DNA of 64,000 nucleotides from Sphingopyxis chilensis (lineage in GTDB: Bacteria; Pseudomonadota; Alphaproteobacteria; Sphingomonadales; Sphingomonadaceae), in NCBI RefSeq assembly GCF_035930445.1, contig NZ_CP142394.1, positions 3,505,501 to 3,569,500 on the forward strand, read 5' to 3'. Below are positions 25,219 to 35,219 of the stretch, piece by piece; the stretch's first letter is position 1; each line of letters opens with the position of its first letter. The notes under the pieces are model-generated. The model did no database searches, was not told the origin of the DNA, and worked only from the letters and a program-made list of their open reading frames with translations. A program made the position numbers and the translations under genes.

Positions 25219-26985
25219 CTAGTCGGCCCACGCTGCATCCTCGAGATGGAGTTCCGCGACGGGGCGGCTGCCCCAATCATCGCGTTTTGCGCGGCCCGCG
25301 AGCCACAATTTGCGCCCGCGCGCGTGGAGCAGCGCCTGCCCCAGTTCGGTTTCGGCGCTGCGGAATGCGACCGCCTTGAAGCGCGCGCCATCGTCGCCCG
25401 CGACGATGAGGCGGACATGGTCGGTACCGACGATGCCCGATTCGACGATTCGCACCGGCCCCGTCGCGACGCGCGGCGCGGGCCAGCCCGCGCCATAGGG
25501 CCCCGCGCTTTCGATCGCGTCGCACCACAGCGGATTGATGCCGCGCGGCGCGAGCACCGCGTCGATCAGCAGCGACTTGTCGCCGCTCGCCCGCTCGACA
25601 TCGGCGGCGAGGCGGTCGTTGAGGAAGGCACCGAGCGCATCGACCTTGCCGGCGGCGACCGTGAGGCCCGCCGCCATCGCATGGCCCCCGCCCGCGACGA
25701 GCAGGCCGCTTTCCTTCGCGGCGAGGATCGCGGCGCCGAGATCGACCCCGCTGATCGAGCGCCCCGATCCCTTGCCGGTGCCATCCTCGTCCACCGCGAT
25801 AACGATGGCCGGGCGATGCAGCCGTTCCTTGAGACGTCCGGCGACGATACCAATCACGCCAGGGTGCCAACCCTGTCCGGCGACGATCGCGACCGGCGCA
25901 TTGCCGCACGCCGCGCTCGCCTCGATCGCCTGTTCGAGAACCGCGGCCTCGATCGCGCGCCGCTCCTCGTTCAGCCGGTTGAGTTCGAGCGCGATTTCGG
26001 CGGCTTCCTGCGGGTCCGACGTGGTGAGCAGCCGCACGCCGAGGTCGGACTTTCCGACGCGCCCGCCGGCGTTGATCCGCGGACCCAATGCGAAACCCAT
26101 GTCGCTCGCGCTCGGCGGCTTGGTCAGCCGCGCGGCGTCCATCAGCGCGGCGAGGCCGACATTGCCGCGCCGCGCCATCACCTTCAGACCTTGCGTCACC
26201 AGCGCGCGGTTGAAGCCGGTCAGCCGCGCGACGTCGGCGACGGTGCCGAGCGCGACGAGGTCGAGCAGCTCGATCAGCGCGGGCTCGTCGCGGTTCGCGA
26301 AAAAGCCGCGCATCCGCAAGGTGCGGAGCAGCGCGGCGCCGAGCAGGAAGGCGACCCCCACCGCGGCGAGATTGCCATGGATCGCCGCATCGGCGTCCTC
26401 GTCGAGCCGGTTGGGATTTACGAGCGCGAGCGCCGCGGGCAGCGTCGTCGCGCATTGGTGATGATCGACGACGATCACCTCGACCCCCGCCGCCTTGGCC
26501 TCGGCGATCGCGTCGAATGCCTGCGCGCCGCAGTCGACCGTGACAACGAGCTTCGACCCCGCCTCGCCGATCTTGACGAGAGCCGCGCCCGAAGGGCCGT
26601 AGCCTTCCATCAGACGGTCGGGGATATAGGCGCCGACGGGCAGGCCGAGCCCGCGCAGCAGCCGCACGAGCAGCGCCGCCGAGGTTGCGCCGTCGACATC
26701 GTAATCGCCGAAGATCGTCACCGCTTCCTGCCGCTCGACCGCATCGGCGAGCCGCGCGGCGGCGGCGTCCATGTCGCGGAACAGCGACGGGTCGGGCATG
26801 AAGCCGCGCAGGGTCGGCGCGCGCTGGCGGTCGAGGTCGTCGCGCGTTACCCCGCGCGCGAGCAGCAATTGCGTAACGAGGTCGTCGGGGGCGAGGTTTT
26901 CGGCGGCCATGTCGGCGCTTGCGCGCCGCCAATGCCATGGTTGGCCGATGATCGAACGCGTGATGCCGAGGGCTGCGTCGCTCAT
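25219..26985 (-). CDS. recJ: Single-stranded-DNA exonuclease RecJ
   Basis: 5'-3' exonuclease of 588 residues used in recombination and mismatch repair. DHH-family metal motifs are present in order: DYDVDG at 94-99, DCG at 151-153, DHH at 174-176, followed by the DHHA1 domain with GSGRSISGVDL and GGGHAMAAGLTV, and a C-terminal OB-fold region. The ATG at 26985 overlaps the stop of the upstream PH-domain gene (ATGA); a longer in-frame reading upstream is out of register with any homology. Its coupling to two PH-domain membrane proteins is common in sphingomonads but functionally unexplained. Confidence 0.95.
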   Translation of the reverse strand: MSDAALGITRSIIGQPWHWRRASADMAAENLAPDDLVTQLLLARGVTRDDLDRQRAPTLRGFMPDPSLFRDMDAAAARLADAVERQEAVTIFGDYDVDGATSAALLVRLLRGLGLPVGAYIPDRLMEGYGPSGAALVKIGEAGSKLVVTVDCGAQAFDAIAEAKAAGVEVIVVDHHQCATTLPAALALVNPNRLDEDADAAIHGNLAAVGVAFLLGAALLRTLRMRGFFANRDEPALIELLDLVALGTVADVARLTGFNRALVTQGLKVMARRGNVGLAALMDAARLTKPPSASDMGFALGPRINAGGRVGKSDLGVRLLTTSDPQEAAEIALELNRLNEERRAIEAAVLEQAIEASAACGNAPVAIVAGQGWHPGVIGIVAGRLKERLHRPAIVIAVDEDGTGKGSGRSISGVDLGAAILAAKESGLLVAGGGHAMAAGLTVAAGKVDALGAFLNDRLAADVERASGDKSLLIDAVLAPRGINPLWCDAIESAGPYGAGWPAPRVATGPVRIVESGIVGTDHVRLIVAGDDGARFKAVAFRSAETELGQALLHARGRKLWLAGRAKRDDWGSRPVAELHLEDAAWAD

Positions 26986-28496
26986 CGGCGTGCCTTCGCT
27001 GCGAGGATACGGTGCCGCAATTCGCGCGCGGTCGCCGCCGGGATCGCCGGGATTTCGTGCGTGGCAAGCGAGCTGCCGCCCGGCACGCCGAAAACGAGCG
27101 TCGCAAGGCCAAGCGGGCGGAGGATGAAGTCGCTCTTGAGATCGACGCTCTGCACCGATGCGTGCGGCAGCAGCGTCGTCTTGGGCTTCCACATGCCGCG
27201 GCGGATCACGACTTGCTCGCCGAGTTCGGTCCAGCGGTGGAAGCGCGCGCCCAGCAGCGACCCGGTTCCGATCAGGAACCCCGCGACCGGACCGAGCCAG
27301 CCAAGCGGCTGTCCGAACGACACCGCGACAAGGCCGCCCGCTGCGGCGCACACCGCGCCGACCAGCCCGCCGAGGGCGACGACTCGGTGGCTATGCTGCC
27401 ATGTCGCGTCCATGCCCGGCCGCGCGATCAGTATCTCGTCCAGCACCGGGTCGATCTCGTCCAGCTTGCCGAAAGGGACGACCTGATGGTCGCGTTCTTT
27501 CTCGCCGTCGCTCGCGAGGCTCTGCAGCCGCAATTCGTGCCAGCCGAAGCGGCGGCGGAACCAGCCGGTGATGAGAATCGCCGCCTGCACGCGCTTGACC
27601 GGCACCGCCACGTCGGTTCGCGTCGTGAGGCCGCGGGTGCGGCGCAGCGCGCGCGGCTCGCGCGTCAGACGGAAATCCCAGTTGGCGAAAAACATGGTCG
27701 CGATCCCGCTCGCGAAACCGATGAGGAGCAGCGACAGGACGCCGCCGGCCGCGGCGACCCAGCGATGCGCGAGCAGCCATTGGTCGAGGCCATAATCCTC
27801 CGCAATGTCGATCCAGTCCATCGGGTTGAAGATGTTGAAATCGAACGGAAACAAACCGTCGAAAAACTGCATCGCGGCGCCGACCACGGCCAGCGCGGCG
27901 AGCGAGAAGTTGAACAGTCCCGCGGTCAGCAGCCGGCTCGGCCCCATGGCGAAGAGCAACCGGTCCTCCTGCGCAGGCGCGGCGGCGGGCGCGCCGGCCG
28001 CCGCCTCCGCCATCATCTCGCCGCTGCGATGCGCGCGGATCGTCGTGCGCAGCACCTGTGCGGCATCGAGCGCGATCGCATTGAGGCTCGCGTCATTCTC
28101 CTTGCCTCCCGCGCCGGTTTCGAAACCGACCTTGGCGATGCCCAGCGCGCGCGAGACCAGCCCCTGTTCGATGCTGACGTCCTGGATCCGGTCGAAGGGA
28201 ATGGTGCGGTGCTGGCGCGCAAGGACGCCGCTTTCGATCACCACTTCGTCGTCGCCGACGAGGAAGCGAAAGCGCAGCCATTGGAACCACGCGGCGAGTA
28301 GCGAGATCAGGAGGAAAGCGCCGACCGCCGGGACGATCCATATCCAGTTGCCCGTAAAGCCGAGCGCGGCGACCGCAGGCAGAACGTTGAGCGATTTCGG
28401 GCCGAGCGCCGCGACCGCGAGCGCCAGCGTCGCAGGGTGCAGCCGCTGCCAGCGGGCCTCGCCCTCCGGCGCGGCGATGGCGGCGGCGTCGTTCAC
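26982..28496 (-). CDS. PH domain-containing membrane protein (YdbT type)
   Basis: Encodes 504 residues from a GTG start overlapping the previous gene (GTGA). It contains repeated pairs of membrane helices (such as WIWIVPAVGAFLLISLLAAW and GVLSLLLIGFASGIATMFFA) each followed by a bacterial PH (bPH2) module. The first module is DDEVVIESGVLARQHRTIPF followed by DRIQDVSIEQGL, and the last is RRGMWKPKTTLLPHASVQS. Three modules match the YdbT family. It is likely an inner-membrane protein acting with the smaller neighbour; biochemical function is unknown. Confidence 0.86.
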   Translation of the reverse strand: MNDAAAIAAPEGEARWQRLHPATLALAVAALGPKSLNVLPAVAALGFTGNWIWIVPAVGAFLLISLLAAWFQWLRFRFLVGDDEVVIESGVLARQHRTIPFDRIQDVSIEQGLVSRALGIAKVGFETGAGGKENDASLNAIALDAAQVLRTTIRAHRSGEMMAEAAAGAPAAAPAQEDRLLFAMGPSRLLTAGLFNFSLAALAVVGAAMQFFDGLFPFDFNIFNPMDWIDIAEDYGLDQWLLAHRWVAAAGGVLSLLLIGFASGIATMFFANWDFRLTREPRALRRTRGLTTRTDVAVPVKRVQAAILITGWFRRRFGWHELRLQSLASDGEKERDHQVVPFGKLDEIDPVLDEILIARPGMDATWQHSHRVVALGGLVGAVCAAAGGLVAVSFGQPLGWLGPVAGFLIGTGSLLGARFHRWTELGEQVVIRRGMWKPKTTLLPHASVQSVDLKSDFILRPLGLATLVFGVPGGSSLATHEIPAIPAATARELRHRILAAKARR

Positions 28497-29023
28497 GCGA
28501 AGTCGGTCTGGATATGGCGGCGGATCGTCTCGCGCATTGCCGCGGCGAGGTCGCTGGGCAATCCCGGCAGCGTGACCGTGCTGTTGTGCGTACCCGAGGT
28601 GTGGACGATCAGGTGTGACAGGCCGAACCAGCGTTCGATCGGGCCCTGTCCGACGTCGATATGCTGGACGCGCACGAAGGGCACGATCGTGTCGGTGCGG
28701 AACAGCCAGCCGCGCGCGACGCGCAGCTGCCCTTCGCCGATCTTGTAACCCCAGCGCGACACACGCCTCGACGGGAAACTGACGATCGTGACGGCCGCAA
28801 TCAGCCAGGCCAGCGCGGTGATCAACCCGTAGGGCCCCTCGATATGACGGATCAGCAGCGCGTCGAAGACGCTCGCGCCGATTGCGAGGGGGATCAGGTT
28901 GAGCGCGGTCGCGATGCGCAGCACCTTTGCATAGGCCGGATCGACCGCGTGCAATCCCTCGACGGCGTTGATCGCCTCGGCGTCAAGGGGATCGGTCGGA
29001 TGCGCAGCGGGCGTGTCGGTCAT
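28493..29023 (-). CDS. PH domain-containing membrane protein (YdbS type)
   Basis: Encodes 176 residues: two membrane helices around 45-95 (LIPLAIGASVFDALLI and LITALAWLIAAVTIVSF) followed by a single bPH2 module, WGYKIGEGQLRVARGWLF, then DTIVPFVRVQHIDVGQGPIE. YdbS and YdbT pairs are usually adjacent, as here. It starts the YdbS-YdbT-recJ operon with a clear ATG at 29023. Confidence 0.87.
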   Translation of the reverse strand: MTDTPAAHPTDPLDAEAINAVEGLHAVDPAYAKVLRIATALNLIPLAIGASVFDALLIRHIEGPYGLITALAWLIAAVTIVSFPSRRVSRWGYKIGEGQLRVARGWLFRTDTIVPFVRVQHIDVGQGPIERWFGLSHLIVHTSGTHNSTVTLPGLPSDLAAAMRETIRRHIQTDFA

Positions 29024-29048
29024 GTTACTCCGTTAGCGTCTTATATGA

Positions 29049-31010
29049 CTATGGCACAACCACATTGAAGCGCGGATCGGCCGGCGGATGGAGCGCGAAC
29101 CACGACAGGAAAGCTTGTCTGTCGCCGTCGATACGAATCGCGCCCGACTGGATCAGCGCGGGAAATTGCGCGCGCCCCATCATCGCCTCGTCGAGGATAT
29201 TGCGGTCGATCGTGATCGTCGCGGTCGGGGCCGGGTCGGTGACGCCGTAACGCGGGAATTCGACCCCGCCGCCGACGACGACCGATACCGTCTCCTGGCT
29301 GTCGGGCAGGACGAACTGGAAAATGCCCTTGACCGCGCTCCCCTTCGCAGCGTCGAAGCGCGTCGCGAGCGCGTCGAAGAAGACGCCGGTGGGGATGGCG
29401 CTCACAAAGCTGCGGCTCTGGCCATTGCCGGTCGCTGCCTCGACCGCGTTGCCGCGCAGGCTGGCCGCCCCGGCGAGATAGTAATTCCGCCACGCCCCCG
29501 ATTCGGCCTGATAGCCGAGCTGGTCATAGGCAGAGGCGAGCGCCGCGCGCGCGTCCCTGTTATCGGGCTCGGCAAAAACCAGCTTGTTCAAAAGCTCGGC
29601 CGCCCAGCGATAATCGCCCGCCTTCAGCGCCTCGCGCCCCGCTGCGAGCAGCTTGTCGGCTCCGCCCGCGAGCGCGACATATTTGGGCGCCGATTGCTCG
29701 GGCGGCAACGGGTTGAAGTTCGCCGGATTGCCGTCCCACCAGCCGAAATAGCGCTGATAGGTCGCCTTCATGTCGTGGTTGAGTGTGCCATAATAGCCGC
29801 GCGTCGAAAAATCGGCCGCCTGCACCGGCGCCTCGGCGGTCTGGTCGGCGAGTTCGTGCAAGGTCGCGCCGCGGTTCGCGAGGAAGAGCGTGCGGTCGTG
29901 GACATAGCGATAGGCGTCGCGCTGGTTGGCGAGGAGCGACGACACTTCGCCCGCGCCCCATGTGGGCCAATGATGCGACGCCATCGCGACCTCGGCCTTG
30001 CCGCCCCATTTGAGCAACATCGCGTCGATCACCTTCGACCAGCGCAGCGCGTCGCGCACCTGCGCCCCACGCAAGGTCAGGATATTGTGCAGATTGTGGG
30101 TGACGACCTCGGTCGTGTGCAGCGCCTTGTATGCAGGGATGTAAAAAACAAACTCCGACGGTGCCTCGGTGCCGCCCGCGTCGAGGAAGTCGAAGACCAG
30201 CCCGTCGATCGTCAGCGTGCCTCCCTTTTCGCCCACGCTTTCGGTCGGTTCCATATAGCCGATCGTCCCCGACGACAGCTTCGGGCCCAGCCCCGTGTCG
30301 ACCTGGCCCGTCGGGCCGGGTGCGAGGATCGCGCCGAACATATAGAGCGCGCGCCGCCCCATCGCGCCGCCCGCGAGGACATTCTCCGACGTCGCTTCCT
30401 CCGAAAAACCGTGCGGCGCGATGATACGGATATTCTCCGCCTCGACGCGTTCGGGCGTCACGATCCCCCCGACGCCGCCGAAATGGTCGCTGTGGCTATG
30501 CGAAAAAATCACCGCCTTGATCGGCCGCTTGCCCGATTTGGCTTCGACCGTATCGGCGAACAGCTTCCATCCGGCTGCCGCCGCTTCTTCGGACAAGAGC
30601 GGATCGACGACGATCCAGCCGGTCCTGCCGCGGATGATCGTCATGACCGAGAGATCATAGCCGCGGATTTGCCAGATTTTGCCCGGCACCACCTCAAACA
30701 GCCCGTGGACCCTGTTGAGCCGCGCCTGCCGCCAGAGCGACGGATTGACCGTATCGGGAGCCTCCTTGACGTCGAGGAAGGCATAGGGCCGCCGATCCCA
30801 CACGACCTTGCCGTCGGCCGCCTGGATCAGTCCGCCGGGAATCTCGGCAATCTTGCCGCGCGTCGCATTGGCCTCGTCGCGCGGGTCATCAAGCGGCAGG
30901 CGCTTCGCCAGTTCGACCTGCGCGGTCCGCGTAGCGTCGCTCGCGGCGTCCTGGGCGGTTACGGTAAAGGGCAGGCAGCCAGCAAGCAGCAGGGCGGTCA
31001 GTCGGCGCAT
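29049..31010 (-). CDS. Alkyl sulfatase, metallo-beta-lactamase fold
   Basis: Encodes 653 residues with an N-terminal signal peptide (about residues 1-19, ending VTAQ), so secreted to the periplasm. The metallo-beta-lactamase motif HSHSDHFGG is at 171-179, and further ligand regions include FVFYIPAYKALHTTEVVTHN and MASHHWPTWG. The C-terminal ~130 residues form the SCP-2-like domain of the SdsA1/alkylsulfatase family (ITIDRNILDEAMMG). It should hydrolyse alkyl or aryl sulfate esters such as detergents. The ATG at 31010 is preceded by GAGAGAAG. It diverges from a flavodoxin-like gene. Confidence 0.9.
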   Translation of the reverse strand: MRRLTALLLAGCLPFTVTAQDAASDATRTAQVELAKRLPLDDPRDEANATRGKIAEIPGGLIQAADGKVVWDRRPYAFLDVKEAPDTVNPSLWRQARLNRVHGLFEVVPGKIWQIRGYDLSVMTIIRGRTGWIVVDPLLSEEAAAAGWKLFADTVEAKSGKRPIKAVIFSHSHSDHFGGVGGIVTPERVEAENIRIIAPHGFSEEATSENVLAGGAMGRRALYMFGAILAPGPTGQVDTGLGPKLSSGTIGYMEPTESVGEKGGTLTIDGLVFDFLDAGGTEAPSEFVFYIPAYKALHTTEVVTHNLHNILTLRGAQVRDALRWSKVIDAMLLKWGGKAEVAMASHHWPTWGAGEVSSLLANQRDAYRYVHDRTLFLANRGATLHELADQTAEAPVQAADFSTRGYYGTLNHDMKATYQRYFGWWDGNPANFNPLPPEQSAPKYVALAGGADKLLAAGREALKAGDYRWAAELLNKLVFAEPDNRDARAALASAYDQLGYQAESGAWRNYYLAGAASLRGNAVEAATGNGQSRSFVSAIPTGVFFDALATRFDAAKGSAVKGIFQFVLPDSQETVSVVVGGGVEFPRYGVTDPAPTATITIDRNILDEAMMGRAQFPALIQSGAIRIDGDRQAFLSWFALHPPADPRFNVVVP

Positions 31011-31076
31011 CTTCTCTCTCCCCCAATGTTTCGGGGCAGCTTGCGCCGCACCCTTCTGCTTGGCAAGCATCCCCGC

Positions 31077-31562
31077 ATGACCGATGCACCGTTCCTGCTG
31101 ATCGTCTGGCACAGCCGCACCGGCGGCAGCGAGGCGCTCGCCCGCGCCGCTGCCGAAGGCGCCGCGACGGCACGGCTGGTCGCGGCGAGCGACGTCACCC
31201 CGGGCGATCTGCTTGCGGCGGGCGGCTATCTCTTCATCGGTCCCGAAAATCTCGCCGCGCTGTCGGGCGCGATGAAGGAGATGTTCGACCGCTGCTATTA
31301 CCCCTGCCTCGGCAAGCTCGAGGGCCGCCCCTATGCGACGATCATCTGCGCCGGGTCCGACGGCGAGAATGCCCAGCGCCAGCTCGACCGCGTCGCCACC
31401 GGCTGGCGGCTCAAGCGCGTCGCCGAGCCGGTGATCGTCAATACGGCGGCGCAGACCCCCGAAGCCATCCTCGCGCCGAAAACCATCGCGCCGGACCGCT
31501 TGGCCGAAGCGCGCGACATCGGCGCCGCGCTCGCGGAAGGGCTTGCCGCCGGCATCTTCTGA
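31077..31562 (+). CDS. Flavodoxin-like NAD(P)H reductase family protein
   Basis: Encodes 161 residues of a flavodoxin-like fold: IVWHSRTGGSEALARAAAEG (residues 9-28) is the FMN phosphate-binding loop, and GPENLAALSGAMKEMFDRCY corresponds to the loop after the second strand. It is of the short NAD(P)H-dependent oxidoreductase type; electron partner unknown. The ATG at 31077 gives MTDAPFLLIVW; the much longer in-frame reading upstream is antisense to the sulfatase and was discarded. Confidence 0.8.
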   Translation: MTDAPFLLIVWHSRTGGSEALARAAAEGAATARLVAASDVTPGDLLAAGGYLFIGPENLAALSGAMKEMFDRCYYPCLGKLEGRPYATIICAGSDGENAQRQLDRVATGWRLKRVAEPVIVNTAAQTPEAILAPKTIAPDRLAEARDIGAALAEGLAAGIF

Positions 31563-31631
31563 AAATCCCGTCCGGCGCGGTAGGGGTCTGAAGCTCTTGC
31601 TCCCGTCCGCGCGCCGCGCCACATCTCTGTC

Positions 31632-34049
31632 ATGCCGCTCCCCGCTCCCTTCGCCGATTGGTTCGCCGCGCGCGGGTGGCGGCTGCGGCGGCATCAGGCC
31701 GATATGCTCGGCGCGGGCGAAAGGGGCGAGCATGCCCTGCTGGTCGCGGCGACGGGGGCGGGCAAGACCTTGTCGGGGTTTCTGCCGAGCCTCGTCGACC
31801 TCGCGCAGCACCCGTCGGACCGGCTCCACACGCTCTATGTGTCGCCGCTGAAAGCCCTCGCCGCCGACGTCGAGCGCAACCTCCTCGGCCCGATCGCCGA
31901 AATGGAACTCGGCATCAGCGTCGAAAGCCGCAGCGGCGATACATCGTCGGACAGGAAGGCGCGCCAGCGCAGCCGGCCGCCGAACATCCTGCTGACGACG
32001 CCCGAATCGCTGTCGCTGCTGCTGTCCTATCCCGACAGCTTCACCATGTTCGCGCATTTGAAGACGGTGGTGATCGACGAGATCCACGCCTTTGCGCCGG
32101 GCAAGCGCGGCGATTTGCTGAGCCTCGCGATGGCGCGGCTCCAGACGATCGCGCCGGGGCTGCGCCGCGTCGGCCTGTCGGCGACGATCGCCGATCCGGT
32201 GCAATATGCCGGCTGGCTCGCGCCCGATGCCGATGCCGGCACGGTAACGCTCGTCGAGGGCGAGGCGGGCGCCGAGCCCGACATCGAGATATTGCTCCCC
32301 GAAGGCGCGGTGCCGTGGGCGGGGCATTCGGGGCGGTGGGCGGTGCATCAGGTGATGGAGGTCATCGCCAAGAACCGCACGACGATCATCTTCTGCAACA
32401 CGCGCGGGCTTGCCGAGTTGATCTTTCAGGAATTGTGGAAGGTCAACGACCTGTCGCTGCCGATCGCGATCCATCACGGCAGCCTCGACCGCGAGGCGCG
32501 CCAACGGGCCGAAGCGGCGATGGCCGAAGGGCGGCTGCGCGCGCTCGTCGCGACCGCGAGCCTCGACCTGGGGCTCGACTGGGGCGACGTCGACTGCGTG
32601 ATCCAGATGGGGGCTCCCAAGGGAAGCTCACGGCTGCTGCAGCGTATCGGGCGCGCCAACCACCGGCTCGACGAACCGAGCCGGGCGCTGATCGTGCCCG
32701 GAAACCGCTTCGAATATCTGGAAGCGCAGGCCGCATTGGACGCCGTGGGCGCGGGCGAGCGCGACGCCGACCGCTTCCGGCCCGGCGCGCTCGACGTGCT
32801 CGCGCAACATGTGATGGCGCTCGCCTGCGCGGCGCCGTTCGACGAGGGCGAGCTGCTCGCCGAGATCCGCACCGCGGCGTCCTACCGCTGGATCGACGCC
32901 CCGACCTTCGCGCGGCTTCTGGGTTTCGTGCGCGATGGTGGCTACGCACTCAAAAGCTACGACCGTTTCCGCCGCCTCGCCCCTGACGGGCCGGGACGCT
33001 GGCGCATCGCACACCCCCGGTTGGCTGCCCAGCACCGGCTCAACGCCGGGATCATCGTCGAAGCGCCGATGGCCGACGTGCGCTTCAGGAACGGCCGGCG
33101 GCTCGGCAAGGTCGAGGAATATTTCGCGAGCACGCTGACCCCCGGCGACACCTTCGCCTTCGCCGGCCTCAGCCTAGAGGTCGAGGCGATCCGCGACACC
33201 GATCTGATCGTGCGCGCGACGACGCGTCCCGCACGCATCCCGAGCTATATGGGCGCACGGCTCGCGATATCGACTCGGCTGGCCGACCGGGTGCGGACCT
33301 TCCTCGCCGATCCCGCAAGCTGGCAGCGGTTTCCCGAAGATGTGCGCTTCTGGCTCGAGATGCAGGCGCTGCGCTCGGCGCTGCCGCGACCGGGCGAGCT
33401 GCTCGTCGAGACCTTCCCGCACGAAGGCCATCACTATCTCGTCTGCTATCCGTTCGAGGGATGGAACGCGCACCAGTCGCTCGGCATGCTGATCACCAAG
33501 AGGATGGAACGCGCCGGGCTGCAGCCGCTCGGTTTCGTCGCTTCCGACTATGCGATCGCGATCTGGTCGCTGCGTCCCGTCACGCACCCTCAAAATCTGT
33601 TCGACTCCGAGATATTGTCAGAAGAATTCGTCGAATGGGTCGAGCGATCGCACCTGTTGAAACGCGCGTTCCGCGAGGTCGCGGTGATCGGCGGGCTGAT
33701 CGAGCGCCAGCATCCGGGCAAACGCAAGACGGGCAAGCAGGTGACCTTTTCGACCGACCTGATCTTTGACGTCCTCCGCAAATATGAGCCCGACCACCTG
33801 CTCCTCGAAGCCGCCTGGGCCGACGCGCGCGAGCGGCTGACCGATGTCACGCGGCTCGGCGACCTGCTCGACCGCGCCGCGGGGACGATGCTGCATCAAA
33901 AGCTCGACCGGATCAGCCCGCTCGCCATCCCCGTGCTGGTGCTGATCGGGCGCGAGAATGTCGCGGCGTCCGACCTCGACGACATGCTGCTCGGCGAACT
34001 GGCTGACGCATTGGCGGAACAGGCGATGCACGTTGACCCGCATCAATAG
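31632..34049 (+). CDS. Ligase-associated DNA damage response DEXH helicase (Lhr-like)
   Basis: Superfamily 2 helicase of 805 residues. Walker A is AATGAGKTLSGF (residues 39-50), motif II is the DEIH box (149-152), motif III GLSATIADP, and the C-terminal RecA domain carries GSLDREARQRAEAAM and QRIGRANHR. A winged-helix and DUF4-type C-terminal region follows, characteristic of Lhr-like helicases linked with LigB-type ATP-dependent ligase, exonuclease and PdeM. PdeM is two genes downstream, but the ligase and exonuclease are not in the window. It probably remodels damaged DNA. Confidence 0.9.
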   Translation: MPLPAPFADWFAARGWRLRRHQADMLGAGERGEHALLVAATGAGKTLSGFLPSLVDLAQHPSDRLHTLYVSPLKALAADVERNLLGPIAEMELGISVESRSGDTSSDRKARQRSRPPNILLTTPESLSLLLSYPDSFTMFAHLKTVVIDEIHAFAPGKRGDLLSLAMARLQTIAPGLRRVGLSATIADPVQYAGWLAPDADAGTVTLVEGEAGAEPDIEILLPEGAVPWAGHSGRWAVHQVMEVIAKNRTTIIFCNTRGLAELIFQELWKVNDLSLPIAIHHGSLDREARQRAEAAMAEGRLRALVATASLDLGLDWGDVDCVIQMGAPKGSSRLLQRIGRANHRLDEPSRALIVPGNRFEYLEAQAALDAVGAGERDADRFRPGALDVLAQHVMALACAAPFDEGELLAEIRTAASYRWIDAPTFARLLGFVRDGGYALKSYDRFRRLAPDGPGRWRIAHPRLAAQHRLNAGIIVEAPMADVRFRNGRRLGKVEEYFASTLTPGDTFAFAGLSLEVEAIRDTDLIVRATTRPARIPSYMGARLAISTRLADRVRTFLADPASWQRFPEDVRFWLEMQALRSALPRPGELLVETFPHEGHHYLVCYPFEGWNAHQSLGMLITKRMERAGLQPLGFVASDYAIAIWSLRPVTHPQNLFDSEILSEEFVEWVERSHLLKRAFREVAVIGGLIERQHPGKRKTGKQVTFSTDLIFDVLRKYEPDHLLLEAAWADARERLTDVTRLGDLLDRAAGTMLHQKLDRISPLAIPVLVLIGRENVAASDLDDMLLGELADALAEQAMHVDPHQ

Positions 34050-34126
34050 GACGTCCGGCGGCGCATCGCTTGCCGCAACGGCCGCACAGGCGTAGACTGG
34101 CGCAAGATATAATGAGGATGCCAGCG

Positions 34127-35164
34127 ATGACCCATGCAACCAGGTGGTCCGTCCCATTGACGCTGCTGCTCGCCGCTCCCGCGCTGACCGCCGCGACGCC
34201 CGCGCCGAACGATCCCGCACCCGCGCCTGCCGCGACGCCGGTGCCGCCGGGCGAGCTGATCGCCCCGCCGGTCACGGTCGTTCCCTTCGTCCAGCCTTTC
34301 GACCTCGACGCGACACGGCGCATGTCGGTGAAGGTCATGGTCGGCGGCGAAGGCCCTTTTTCCTTCCTCGTCGATACCGGCGCCGAGCGCACGGTGATCG
34401 CGCGCGAGCTTGCCGAACGGCTGGCCCTGGTCGAAGGCGGCAAGCTCAAGCTCGCGACGATCGGCGGATCGGCGGTGGTGCCAAGCTTCCGCGTCGCCGC
34501 GCTGCGGATGTCCGACCTGCACCTCGCACCGGTCGATGCCCCCGCCTTTTTCGGCCGGCACATCGGCGCCGCGGGGCTGATCGGCGTCGACATGCTCGAG
34601 GAGCGACGGGTGCTGATCGATTTCCGCAAGGAGACGATGGAGATATTGGAAACGCGCAAGCGCGCGCGCCCGATCATCCGCGACGATGATGCGATCGTCG
34701 TCACCGCGCGCAATTCGGCGGGGCGGCTGATCCTGTCCGACGCGCGGCTCGACGGCAAGCGCATCGATGTCATCGTCGATACCGGCGCCCAGACCAGCGT
34801 CGGCAATCTCGCGCTGCAGAAACTCGTCGCCGCGAAGCGCGCGAACCGCCTGCCCTTCCTGCCGACCACGCTCGGTGCGGTGACCGGCGAGGCGGTCCCG
34901 GCGGTGCGCACCGCGATCCGGCGCATCGTGATCAACGGCATGGACGTCAATGATCTGCCGGTGAGCTTTGCCGACAGCCAGGCGTTCCGCGCGCTGGGTC
35001 TTGTCGAGCGACCGGCGCTGCTGCTGGGCATGGACAGCCTGTCGCTGTTCGACCGCGTCGAAATCGATTTTCCGAACAAGCGTGTCGTTTTCGACCTGCC
35101 CGAAGGCGCCAGCCGCGACATGGGGCGGCGCTTTGCCGCCAATGGCCTCCGCGTCGGCGGTTAG
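34127..35164 (+). CDS. Tandem retropepsin-like aspartyl protease, exported
   Basis: Encodes 345 residues. A signal peptide (MTHATRWSVPLTLLLAAPAL) and a Pro/Ala-rich linker are followed by two retropepsin-like domains in tandem, each with a catalytic triad DTGA: FLVDTGAERTVI at 81-92 and VIVDTGAQTSVG at 216-227. Retropepsins act as dimers, so two copies in one chain may form an internal pseudodimer. GAGG spacing was compared; GAGG at 34114-34117 sits 9 bp before ATG 34127, which was preferred to ATGs at 34112 and 34118. It lies between two DNA-repair genes with no obvious functional link. Confidence 0.82.
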   Translation: MTHATRWSVPLTLLLAAPALTAATPAPNDPAPAPAATPVPPGELIAPPVTVVPFVQPFDLDATRRMSVKVMVGGEGPFSFLVDTGAERTVIARELAERLALVEGGKLKLATIGGSAVVPSFRVAALRMSDLHLAPVDAPAFFGRHIGAAGLIGVDMLEERRVLIDFRKETMEILETRKRARPIIRDDDAIVVTARNSAGRLILSDARLDGKRIDVIVDTGAQTSVGNLALQKLVAAKRANRLPFLPTTLGAVTGEAVPAVRTAIRRIVINGMDVNDLPVSFADSQAFRALGLVERPALLLGMDSLSLFDRVEIDFPNKRVVFDLPEGASRDMGRRFAANGLRVGG

Positions 35165-35219
35165 CGCCGGGACATGATGGGCGCTTGCGGCGGAGCGGCG
35201 GCGCCTCCATAGCAGCGCC

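Noticed and set aside
25246..27486. 746-residue plus-strand frame opposite recJ
   Set aside because: Antisense to recJ, whose DHH motifs are intact; no domain recognised.
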